This document shows positions 1-5,540 of a DNA stretch of 7,018 bases, piece by piece. A program made the translations under genes and the position numbers. This stretch comes from an uncultured Duganella sp. (GTDB taxonomy: Bacteria; Pseudomonadota; Gammaproteobacteria; Burkholderiales; Burkholderiaceae): the NCBI GenBank assembly GCA_946482635.1, contig CAMLSG010000248.1, positions 1 to 7,018 on the forward strand, in the 5' to 3' direction. A model generated the notes under the pieces. It did no database searches. It saw nothing but the letters and a program-made list of their open reading frames with translations, and had not been told where the DNA came from. Position 1 is the stretch's first letter, and the number at the start of each line of letters is the position of its first letter.

Positions 1-50
1 AAATAAAATTATTTGATAAGTGAAATTCTGAGAGTTTCTAAGGCCTCCTT

Positions 51-68
51 GGCGGTTACCATACCGCC
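51..68. repeat. short inverted repeat just upstream of the first gene
   Basis: Seen in the sequence: arms GGCGGT (51-56) and ACCGCC (63-68) are perfectly complementary around a 6-nt spacer, ending 2 nt before the ATG at 71. In an mRNA this would be a 6-bp GC-rich hairpin where a ribosome binding site would normally lie, and no Shine-Dalgarno sequence is visible for that gene. It could be an operator, a translational control hairpin or chance. The preceding 40 nt are clearly AT-rich and may hold a promoter, but no good -35/-10 pair is contained in the window. Confidence 0.4.
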
Positions 69-70
69 CT

Positions 71-427
71 ATGCGTCAGGTCTTTGTCACAACTTGTGAG
101 CTCGAATACGAAGATGCGTGGGATCGATTGTCCCACGCAGGCATTCCGGTATTCGAGCCGTCCAAACCGTCGAAAGAAGGACGGGTACTTTGCATCTGGC
201 TCGCACACCAATACGATGATGCGATCGAGCTGCTCCACAACCCCATGCACATCGTCGCCACTGCGGTGACGGATGAAGAATTCGAGCGCATCCAGGCAGC
301 AGCCGATGCGCGCATGGCCCGCACCCGCGACCACGCCTGGGAGCAATCGCTCAATCGTCTCGTCGCATGCGCTTCGTTGCTGCTGTTAAGTGGGCTCGTC
401 TACATTACCCTGCCAAGCGTGCTGTGA
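71..427 (+). CDS. 118-aa putative DUF2007-like protein with C-terminal membrane anchor
   Basis: The function is unknown. The N-terminal ~65 residues look like a small alpha/beta domain: a strand (VFVTTCEL), a helix, 'AGIPVFEP', then 'IWLAHQYDDAIELL' and 'NPMHIV'. This pattern resembles the DUF2007 'putative signal transducing' family, in which a short ferredoxin-like fold ends with a helix after a W/V-x-L strand; that match is by eye and tentative. Residues ~66-95 are charged and helical (EEFERIQAAADARMARTRDHAWEQ). Residues ~97-116 (RLVACASLLLLSGLVYITLP) form one hydrophobic segment, so the protein is probably tail-anchored with the soluble domain in the cytoplasm. The ATG at 71 is the only in-frame start after an in-frame TGA at 29-31. 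No Shine-Dalgarno is visible and an inverted repeat lies directly upstream. The stop is 4 nt before the next start, implying co-transcription. Confidence 0.7.
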   Translation: MRQVFVTTCELEYEDAWDRLSHAGIPVFEPSKPSKEGRVLCIWLAHQYDDAIELLHNPMHIVATAVTDEEFERIQAAADARMARTRDHAWEQSLNRLVACASLLLLSGLVYITLPSVL

Positions 428-431
428 ACCG

Positions 432-983
432 ATGACGGAGCTGTTCTCGGTCATTCGCATGGCCTATGCCGCCACGTTCGCTGATGCAGTTGCTTCGTCC
501 GCGAACGCCCATGTGGAAGCAGCATTGCGGCGCGACGACGGCAGCCTTGCCCTCGATGGCGAATACGACCTGCCGATGCGGGCGGACCTGGTTCCACGGC
601 GCGGTGCGCAGGCGGGCAAGCTGCTGTCGGTCGACTCGCACACACGCATGCAGTTCAGCGTGCATACCTTGCCGCTTCCTCCCGCCATTGTCTATGTCGC
701 ACCTTTTGTGTGGGACGCGGTGGCGTTGCGTGTGGGCGGCCTGGTCCCGGAGCAGGTGGGGGCGGTGCTGGCGCCATGGTTCATGGACTGGTTCGATCCC
801 GAAGATGCCAATCGCCTGAACGCAGAAGGGCTGTTCGGCGTGGTCCATTTTGCGAGCGATCCGCGGCCGGAAGGAGCACTGGTCGCGGTTGAACTGGACC
901 TGGGCTCAGCGCCCGTGCAGGCACTGGAAGACTTGTTGTCGCGCCTTGCCGCAGCGGGCGCGCGCGACATCCGCCTCGCCTAA
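432..983 (+). CDS. 183-aa hypothetical protein, coupled to the preceding gene
   Basis: I do not recognise a family. The protein looks soluble and acidic, with no signal peptide and no convincing membrane segment. Visible elements are an N-terminal helix (FSVIRMAYAATFADAVASSANAHVEA cut at about residues 5-30), a polar stretch ending in 'RRGAQAGKLL', a beta-rich middle (MQFSVHTLPLPPAIVYVAPFVWDAVALRV, residues ~73-101), an aromatic acidic patch 'WFMDWFDPEDANRL' (~115-128), and a C-terminal half with 'VVHFASDPRPEGALVAVELDLG' in two strands, then a helix 'ALEDLLSRLAAAGA'. The start is set at the ATG at 432, 4 nt after the upstream TGA. An upstream ATG at 390 lies inside the previous gene and is less likely. 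No strong Shine-Dalgarno is present, consistent with translational coupling. The TAA interlocks with the stop of the convergent acetyltransferase gene (980-983). Confidence 0.75.
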   Translation: MTELFSVIRMAYAATFADAVASSANAHVEAALRRDDGSLALDGEYDLPMRADLVPRRGAQAGKLLSVDSHTRMQFSVHTLPLPPAIVYVAPFVWDAVALRVGGLVPEQVGAVLAPWFMDWFDPEDANRLNAEGLFGVVHFASDPRPEGALVAVELDLGSAPVQALEDLLSRLAAAGARDIRLA

Positions 984-1651
984 GCCTGCATCATCGCTGT
1001 GAGCTCGGTGGCTACCTGTTCGGCGAACAGGTGAATGTGATAGCCGTCGACGAAACCATGATGCACCTGCACCGAGAACGGCATCTCAAGGCGTCCGGCC
1101 CCGGCATCCCTGAATTTACCCCACGCGAACGATGGAATATCCGGCTGCGCCAGCACTGCGGTGGGATGCTGGATCGAGGTGAAATTCAGCCACGGTATGC
1201 AGGTGACGAATACCTGCTCCTTTGCTTCGCGCGGCGTCATGCTGCGGTATTTGCGGTTCAGCGCTTCCATATTCGATGCCTGCTCGCGCGCCGCCACGCC
1301 GCGCGCAACGAACTCGCGCAAGTCGTCGGACCAGTCGAACTGGGCGAAGTTCAGGTCGTTGTGCTGGTTCTTGACCGTGAAAGACGGTGTCAGGCGATCG
1401 ATCCGGATTACTTTGCCGTCCAGGATGCGGTAGCGGAAATTCTCCACCTTCAGCACGGAGCGCAGCACGGCGCACAGCATCACGTGGAAAGGCGGCAGGC
1501 CCTGCGCTTTGCACCACGGGCGAAAGTCCGGCAGTTCCAGCACGAAGGTCAGGTTCAGGGCGGGGCTGTCCATGCTGTCGAACAGCTCGAAACGGTCGAG
1601 GCGGCGCTGCAGGGAGTTGTTAACGGTTTCTGTGGAAAAGTCTGTTAACAA
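980..1651 (-). CDS. cat: chloramphenicol acetyltransferase (CatA)-type O-acetyltransferase
   Basis: This is a 223-aa protein of the usual length for type A chloramphenicol acetyltransferases, which form cytosolic trimers and move an acetyl group from acetyl-CoA to a hydroxyl. The signature QVHHGFVDGYH (residues 195-205) carries catalytic His198 and structural Asp202. The motif CIPWLNFTS (151-159) matches the family's 'PWvsFtSf' segment, whose Ser (here 159) supports the transition state, and 'NFRYRILDGKVIRID' (71-85) matches the 'eFRmaxxDGelv' region. One departure is that the residue after His-His is Gly where the family pattern has Ser/Ala. The start is a TTG at 1651, chosen because GGAGG sits 6 nt upstream and the N-terminus aligns with the family; the first internal ATG would remove about 26 residues. 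A promoter lies just upstream. The fold assignment is secure. Chloramphenicol as substrate is uncertain, since many chromosomal homologues are uncharacterised. Confidence 0.92.
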   Translation of the reverse strand: MLTDFSTETVNNSLQRRLDRFELFDSMDSPALNLTFVLELPDFRPWCKAQGLPPFHVMLCAVLRSVLKVENFRYRILDGKVIRIDRLTPSFTVKNQHNDLNFAQFDWSDDLREFVARGVAAREQASNMEALNRKYRSMTPREAKEQVFVTCIPWLNFTSIQHPTAVLAQPDIPSFAWGKFRDAGAGRLEMPFSVQVHHGFVDGYHIHLFAEQVATELTAMMQA

Positions 1652-1657
1652 GGAATC

Positions 1658-1662
1658 CCTCC
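1658..1662 (-). promoter_or_regulatory. ribosome binding site that fixes the TTG start of cat
   Basis: On the minus strand GGAGG lies 6 nt (GATTCC) upstream of a TTG at 1651-1649. No ATG or GTG is suitably placed, so this near-consensus Shine-Dalgarno is the main reason for accepting the rare TTG start. Confidence 0.8.
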
Positions 1663-1678
1663 GTGTGCTAAAGCCATG

Positions 1679-1707
1679 ATTCTAATGGGAATAAACTGGC
1701 TGCTCAA
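1679..1707 (-). promoter_or_regulatory. probable sigma70-type promoter of cat
   Basis: On the minus strand TTGAGC (1707-1702) is followed by a 17-nt spacer and TAGAAT (1684-1679). These match the -35 and -10 consensus at 4/6 and 5/6. Transcription would begin near 1672, giving a leader of about 20 nt that contains the GGAGG ribosome binding site. The element lies in the 63-nt gap after the upstream membrane-protein gene, so cat can be expressed independently of it. An overlapping weaker pair (TTGATG, 17 nt, TTTATT) is also present. Confidence 0.6.
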
Positions 1708-1714
1708 TTTTGCA

Positions 1715-2044
1715 TCAACTCAGGCGCCCGAAGCTCAGGAAGGCCCATGCCGCGGCAATCACCACCATCCCGGCCACGGTCACGCACGACCAGGTAAAGA
1801 AGTAGGCCGACACCACGGTGGCCTGCAGCGCGCGTTCGAACAGGCAGCCCAGGCCAAAGTCGAAGGTCGCCATGACGGTCCAGCGCCGGAAGTAAATCGG
1901 GAGATAGCGGCTCATGTACTTGTTGTGCTGCAGGGCGGCGTGGCGCTCGATCACGTTGCGTGCCGCGCTCACGTCCTTGAACAGCCAGTCGAAGAAGATG
2001 AAGCGGTAGAGCAGGGTGCGGAAAGGCATGGCTTCGGTCGTCAT
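1715..2044 (-). CDS. 109-aa small membrane protein, function unknown
   Basis: I do not recognise a named family. The N-terminal half (residues 1-50) is amphipathic and rich in aromatic and basic residues ('FRTLLYRFIFFDWLFKD', 'RNVIERHAALQHNKYMSRYLP'), which suggests a cytosolic or membrane-surface segment. Two hydrophobic stretches follow, roughly residues 54-74 (VMATFDFGLGCLFERALQATV, imperfect) and 76-105 (SAYFFTWSC, then VTVAGMVVIAAAWAFLSFG). The protein is probably in the inner membrane. The ATG at 2044 is chosen because GGGAG lies 6 nt upstream; a longer in-frame version to 2158 would run into the GFA gene on the other strand and is rejected. The cat gene follows in the same direction after 63 nt, but with its own promoter, so a functional link is not shown. 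Confidence 0.72.
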   Translation of the reverse strand: MTTEAMPFRTLLYRFIFFDWLFKDVSAARNVIERHAALQHNKYMSRYLPIYFRRWTVMATFDFGLGCLFERALQATVVSAYFFTWSCVTVAGMVVIAAAWAFLSFGRLS

Positions 2045-2108
2045 GGGCGTCTCCCTTGATTGCCTGGATATATTATCATTCCCGGCATTCCTCCAAAGGA
2101 GATACAGC
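2045..2108. promoter_or_regulatory. divergent intergenic region between the membrane protein and GFA genes
   Basis: This 64-nt region must carry at least one promoter for two divergent genes. It holds an AT-rich core at 2068-2080: TATATT (2069-2074) or TATTAT (2071-2076) can serve as a plus-strand -10 (each 5/6), and GATAAT reads on the minus strand. No good -35 lies 16-18 nt away on either strand. The GFA ribosome binding site AAAGGAG (2095-2101) is strong, 7 nt before the ATG. Confidence 0.35.
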
Positions 2109-2486
2109 ATGACGGAATATCTGCGGGGTAGCTGCCTGTGCGGCGGCGTTGAATACAAAGCCGACAGAAAGTCGGTCAGCGGTGCGAGCCATTGTTACTG
2201 CACCATGTGCCAGAAACAGCATGGCGCGGCGTCGGGCACTTACGCCAATGTCGCCAGCGCCGGCTTCAGTTTCGAAAAAGGCGCCGAACTGGTGGCCGAG
2301 TTCCATTCCTCCGATCATGGCCGGCGCGGCTTCTGCAAGGTCTGCGGCTCGACCCTGACCTGGCGCAGCACTCAGGCGCCGGACCGTATTGCCATCACGC
2401 TCGGCACCATGGAGCCTGAATATGACGGGCCGGTGCAGCATGAGCTGCACACGGACACCAAGCCGCACTGGCTGCCGACTGCTTAA
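2109..2486 (+). CDS. GFA-family (glutathione-dependent formaldehyde-activating-like) zinc protein
   Basis: This 125-aa single-domain protein belongs to the GFA / CENP-V family (named after Paracoccus Gfa, proposed to speed formation of S-hydroxymethylglutathione). All expected zinc cysteines are visible: C9-L-C11 in 'GSCLCGGVEY', C29-Y-C31-x2-C34 in 'SHCYCTMCQKQHGA', and C76-x2-C79 in 'FCKVCGSTL'. These fit the family's two zinc sites, one structural and one catalytic. The C-terminus has the usual 'GTMEPEYDGPVQHELHTDTKPHWL' end of family members. The ATG at 2109 is preceded by AAAGGAG at 7 nt; an in-frame ATG at 2016 falls inside the divergent gene and is rejected. The gene is monocistronic and its stop interlocks with that of the DUF4832 gene. 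Family membership is secure, but activity on glutathione/formaldehyde is doubtful for many members and there is no formaldehyde dehydrogenase nearby. Confidence 0.93.
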   Translation: MTEYLRGSCLCGGVEYKADRKSVSGASHCYCTMCQKQHGAASGTYANVASAGFSFEKGAELVAEFHSSDHGRRGFCKVCGSTLTWRSTQAPDRIAITLGTMEPEYDGPVQHELHTDTKPHWLPTA

Positions 2487-3937
2487 CGGCGGCGCAGCGT
2501 TGCCACCGTTAGCGTGCCGTCCGTGGCGCGTTCGTTGATCGTCCATTTCAGCGCAGCCCGCGGCGAGGCGCTGGTATCGCGTGCTGCCAGGCGTAGCGTG
2601 TAATCGCCTGCTGGCAGCGCAGGCAGCGTCCAGCTATCCTGGTAGCTCGTGCTGGCGCCGCCTCCCAAGAGGGATTTCAGGTTGGCGGAAGTTTGTCCCG
2701 TCCATGCCACTGTGCCCGAGGAGTTCACCAGTTCCGATTTGACCTGCCACGTTTCGTAGGCCGGCGCGGTGCCGTCGTTGCGCAGCATGAAGGTCAGTGT
2801 CAGCGCTCCGCCGGAGGTGAGGTTGACCGTGCTGCTGGCAACTGTATAACGGTAGCCCGATTCGCGCGCCATCATCAGCAGATCGTTTTGTTCGGATGCG
2901 GAAAGCGCGCTCCAGCGCTCCGCATCCGGGCGGCTGGTTTCGAAATTTCCGTTGCTGAACAGCGTGATGTGGAATGTTGCCGCCTGCTGGCGCGCCGTGG
3001 CCGGATTGTTCTGCGGGTCGCCGCTGGTAAAGGGGCAGAACTCGGAGACAAACGGCGCCTTCTGCCACTGGCCCGAAAAAGCCGCCCATTCCGCAGGGCG
3101 GTTGGTCCACTGGTCGAAGTAGCCGTAGCGGCTCAAACAGTCGGCACGCAAGCCCACGGGCCGGCTGGTAATGCCTTGCTCAAGCAGGCCGTAAGTCAAG
3201 GCATCTTTGTTGGAGTAGGGGATGAACATTACGTGCTGCTGGCCGGGGAAGGCATCGAAATGCATCTTTGCGAATTCGCGCTTGCTGGCATCGGTGGCAG
3301 GTGAGATGCCGGCTGGCGGGCTGGCGTAGGCACTGGAGCGCAGCGCCCATTCGCCGTATTGGCCAAACATGCCGACGTCGATCCATGCGATGTCCGGGTT
3401 GTTCGGTCCCATTGCTGTGGCCAGCGCGGAGAGCAGGGCCCGCGAGCGCTGCTGCAGCCACGGGTCGTTCCAGTCGGGGACGAAGGTCTGGCCGGGCATG
3501 GTCGGATCGGTGTCGGCCCAGAAACCGCAGCCCGCCTGGCAGTTGGCATTGTTGACGATGTAGGCCGGTGCATAGACGGTGTTGTCGTCATAGCCCGCCA
3601 TCATGCGCAAACGAAAGGCGAACTTGCGGCCCTGGCTTTTGGCTGTGGCAAGGTCGTTCAGGACAGCGCTGAAGTTGTACTGGCCTTCGGCCGCCTCCAG
3701 GTCCTTCCAGTAATAGCGGCGATAGGCGTCCCTGGCGGGCGCCGGCTGGGGAATCAACTCCTGGTTTTGCCAGCGGTAATAGCCGCGCAAGGGATTGATG
3801 GTGTCGTCGCTGGCGACGGGAATCGCGGTATAGGTACGGCTGGCGTTGAGTGTACTCCAGCCTTTGGGGCCCGCAGTGGCTGGTGAGGTGCTTGCTGCAA
3901 GCAGGACGGATGCAATGATGAAGTTCAGGCGCGGCAT
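2483..3937 (-). CDS. secreted DUF4874/DUF4832-type glycosidase-like protein
   Basis: This 484-aa exported protein begins with a signal peptide (MPR, hydrophobic IIASVLLAAS, likely cleavage after ATA at residue 22). Residues ~45-350 look like a TIM barrel of the DUF4874/DUF4832 kind: 'NPLRGYYR' (48-55), 'YWKDLEAAEGQYNFSAV' (76-92), 'KFAFRLRMMAG' (105-115), 'DIAWIDVGMFGQYGEW' (182-197), and 'APFVSEFCPF' (294-303). This order is like clan GH-A glycosidases, with Glu196 and Glu299 at the places expected for acid/base and nucleophile; that catalytic reading is inference. Residues ~360-480 form a beta-sandwich (TFMLRNDGTAPAYETWQVKSEL; LPAGDYTLRLAARD) typical of the C-terminal domain. Cys133 and Cys137 could form a disulfide. 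AGGAG lies 6 nt before the ATG. The gene starts 12 nt after the DUF455 gene and is probably co-transcribed with it. The substrate is unknown. Confidence 0.85.
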   Translation of the reverse strand: MPRLNFIIASVLLAASTSPATAGPKGWSTLNASRTYTAIPVASDDTINPLRGYYRWQNQELIPQPAPARDAYRRYYWKDLEAAEGQYNFSAVLNDLATAKSQGRKFAFRLRMMAGYDDNTVYAPAYIVNNANCQAGCGFWADTDPTMPGQTFVPDWNDPWLQQRSRALLSALATAMGPNNPDIAWIDVGMFGQYGEWALRSSAYASPPAGISPATDASKREFAKMHFDAFPGQQHVMFIPYSNKDALTYGLLEQGITSRPVGLRADCLSRYGYFDQWTNRPAEWAAFSGQWQKAPFVSEFCPFTSGDPQNNPATARQQAATFHITLFSNGNFETSRPDAERWSALSASEQNDLLMMARESGYRYTVASSTVNLTSGGALTLTFMLRNDGTAPAYETWQVKSELVNSSGTVAWTGQTSANLKSLLGGGASTSYQDSWTLPALPAGDYTLRLAARDTSASPRAALKWTINERATDGTLTVATLRRR

Positions 3938-3949
3938 AGGTGGCTCCTG

Positions 3950-4756
3950 TCATTGGTCGGGTAACGCGCGCAGCTCCTCCTCGCTGAAGCCTGCCTTGCG
4001 GCGTGCTTCCATGTTGAACGGGCCGCGCACGGTGGCTTTGTACTGTACCACCAGTTCGTCGTAGGTCGAGATCGGGTCAAGCCCGCGCAGACCGCACAGG
4101 TGCCAATACCAGCGGTTGCCAATTTCCACGTGGCCGATTTCGTCGCGCAGGATGATGTCGAGGATGGCGGCTGCCGCCTCGTCGCCAGCCTGGGCCAGCT
4201 TGGCCCGCAGCGGCGGGATCGCATCCAGTCCGCGTGCTTCCAGTGTGCGCGGCACCAGGGCCATGCGCGCCATCACGTCGCCTGTGGTCTTCTCCACCAT
4301 CTCCCACAGGCTGCCGTGGGCAGTGTAGGCGCCGTAGGCGCAACCGAGCGTGGAGAGGTGGGCCGATAGCAGCGAGAAGTGGTAAGCCTCTTCTTTTGCC
4401 ACGCGCAGCCAGTCGGTATAAAACTGTTCCGGCATGCCGGGGAAGCGCCAGATTGCGTCCAGCGCCAGGTTGACGGCATTGAATTCGATATGCGCCAGCG
4501 CGTGCACCAGCATGGCGCGGCCTTCGACCGTAGCCATCGAGCGGCGGCCCACCAGGCGCGGCGCCACCAGTTCCGGGCGGGCAGGGCGGCCGGGGATCTG
4601 CGCAGCGGGTGTGGCCATCGCGGCCGCCGCGTCCAGCACCAGCACACCGCCGGCCCAGGCTTCTGCCATCGCGGCGACGGCGGACACTTTGGTGGCAGGA
4701 TCAGGTTCAACCAGGCATTGCAGCGCCAGGCTGCGGAGTTCAGGCTTTGCTTCCAT
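3950..4756 (-). CDS. DUF455 ferritin-like domain protein
   Basis: This 268-aa cytosolic, mainly helical protein has the four-helix ferritin-like fold of the DUF455 family. Candidate di-iron ligands are visible in the expected order: Glu91 in 'HALAHIEFNAVNLALDA' (85-101), Glu123-x2-His126 in 'AKEEAYHFSLL' (120-130), and Glu206-x2-His209 in 'LRDEIGHVEIG' (203-213). Glu173 may add to the site. Two E-x-x-H motifs on separate helices are the hallmark of non-haem di-iron proteins such as the tRNA hydroxylase MiaE. The role of DUF455 is not established. The N-terminus 'LRSLALQCLVEPDPATKV' fits family members, and an in-frame TAA two codons upstream makes the ATG at 4756 the furthest possible start. 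No clear Shine-Dalgarno precedes it. The gene leads a probable two-gene operon with the secreted DUF4832 protein. Confidence 0.9.
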   Translation of the reverse strand: MEAKPELRSLALQCLVEPDPATKVSAVAAMAEAWAGGVLVLDAAAAMATPAAQIPGRPARPELVAPRLVGRRSMATVEGRAMLVHALAHIEFNAVNLALDAIWRFPGMPEQFYTDWLRVAKEEAYHFSLLSAHLSTLGCAYGAYTAHGSLWEMVEKTTGDVMARMALVPRTLEARGLDAIPPLRAKLAQAGDEAAAAILDIILRDEIGHVEIGNRWYWHLCGLRGLDPISTYDELVVQYKATVRGPFNMEARRKAGFSEEELRALPDQ

Positions 4757-4782
4757 TTGTTACATCACGTATAGATAGTCTT

Positions 4783-4812
4783 GCCCCGCGCCCCATTTTT
4801 CGGCGCAGGGGC
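4783..4812. repeat. GC-rich inverted repeat in a divergent promoter region
   Basis: GCCCCGCGCC (4783-4792) pairs with GGCGC-A-GGGGC (4802-4812), giving 10 base pairs with one bulged A and a 9-nt loop that includes five T. It lies between the divergent DUF455 and DsbA-like genes, upstream of the TATAGT -10 candidate. No T-tract follows on either strand, so it is not a typical terminator. It might be a regulator site or a hairpin in the DUF455 leader; no function is shown. Confidence 0.5.
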
Positions 4813-4818
4813 CGACAG

Positions 4819-4824
4819 TATAGT
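4819..4824 (+). promoter_or_regulatory. candidate -10 box for the DsbA-like gene
   Basis: TATAGT matches the -10 consensus at 5/6 and lies 32 nt before the ATG at 4857. The region 16-18 nt upstream (TTTTTC/TTTTCG near 4796-4802) is a poor -35 and overlaps the loop and arm of the inverted repeat, so expression may need an activator. GGAAG (4846-4850), 6 nt before the ATG, serves as ribosome binding site. Confidence 0.35.
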
Positions 4825-4856
4825 GCCTTCCATCGATAACCCTTTGGAAGAACGTA

Positions 4857-5495
4857 ATGAAACTCGTATATGTTGGCGACCCGATGTGCTCCTGGTGCTA
4901 TGGCTTTGGCAAGGAGTTGGCGCAACTGCGTGCCGCGCATCCCGCACTGGAGCTGGAGATCGTGGTCGGCGGCCTGCGCGCCGGCGGCACGGAAATCCTT
5001 GACGATGCGGCCAAGCAGTTCCGCCTGCAGCATTGGGCGCGCGTGGAGGCCGCGAGCGGCTTGCCGTTCAACCGTGAAGCCTTCGTGGCGCGGCAAGGCT
5101 TTGTCTACGATACGGAACCAGTGTGCCGTGCCGTGGTCGCCGCGCGCCGCCTGGCGCCGCAGTCCGACTTGCTGGCGGTGTTCCGCGCCTTCCAGCACGC
5201 CTTCTACGCAGAAGGGCGCGACACCACGGACGGCAAGCAGCTGGCGGATATTGGCGCCGCCGAGCTGCAACGGCAAGGCCACGACATCAGCGCAGCCGGC
5301 TTCCTCTACACCTGGCGCGAACCGGCCACCATTGCTGAGACCCATGCTGACTTCACTCGTACGCGCAAGCTTGGCGTAAGCAGTTTCCCGTCTTTGCTGC
5401 TCGATACCGGCGCCGGCGTACGCGACGTCAGTCCCGGATACGCCAATGCTGAGCAATTGGATCGACTGCTGAGCGAAGCGCTGGCTGCTGCGTGA
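4857..5495 (+). CDS. cytosolic DsbA-family thiol oxidoreductase (CSWC active site)
   Basis: This 212-aa protein has the DsbA/FrnE-like thioredoxin fold with an inserted helical domain. The redox motif C11-S-W-C14 sits in 'GDPMCSWCYGF' directly after the first strand, and the cis-proline loop is 'GVSSFPSLLL' (Pro178). The middle carries 'GFVYDTEPVCRAVVAAR' (81-97), which corresponds to the conserved segment of this subgroup. There is no signal peptide, so unlike periplasmic DsbA it should act in the cytoplasm as a dithiol/disulfide oxidoreductase or isomerase; the related hydroxychromene carboxylate isomerases instead use glutathione. The ATG at 4857 is preceded by GGAAG at 6 nt and starts right at the first strand (MKLVYVGDP), as is usual. 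It may be co-transcribed with the membrane protein gene that starts 45 nt downstream. The client protein is unknown. Confidence 0.92.
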   Translation: MKLVYVGDPMCSWCYGFGKELAQLRAAHPALELEIVVGGLRAGGTEILDDAAKQFRLQHWARVEAASGLPFNREAFVARQGFVYDTEPVCRAVVAARRLAPQSDLLAVFRAFQHAFYAEGRDTTDGKQLADIGAAELQRQGHDISAAGFLYTWREPATIAETHADFTRTRKLGVSSFPSLLLDTGAGVRDVSPGYANAEQLDRLLSEALAAA

Positions 5496-5540
5496 GACAG
5501 CGCACCGAACGGTCGCAGGATGCGGGCGCAGAATGCCTGC

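Noticed and set aside
41..50. AAGGAGG on the minus strand as a ribosome binding site for a leftward gene leaving the window
   Set aside because: No ATG, GTG or TTG lies 4-12 nt downstream on that strand, and the sequence beyond is AT-rich with no visible coding character.
1031..1648. 205-aa plus-strand reading frame antisense to cat
   Set aside because: Repetitive 'AQHGAQHHVERRQ'-type composition and no family motif; the opposite strand carries a clear CAT with all signature residues.
2016..2108. N-terminal extension of the GFA protein to an ATG at 2016
   Set aside because: It would overlap the start of the divergent membrane protein gene and adds residues absent from the family; the ATG at 2109 has an AAAGGAG site at ideal spacing.
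2045..2158. N-terminal extension of the small membrane protein to 2158
   Set aside because: It runs into the GFA coding sequence and lacks a ribosome binding site; the ATG at 2044 has GGGAG 6 nt upstream.
4783..4812. Rho-independent terminator
   Set aside because: The stem is GC-rich but no T-run follows on either strand, and both flanking genes start, rather than end, there.
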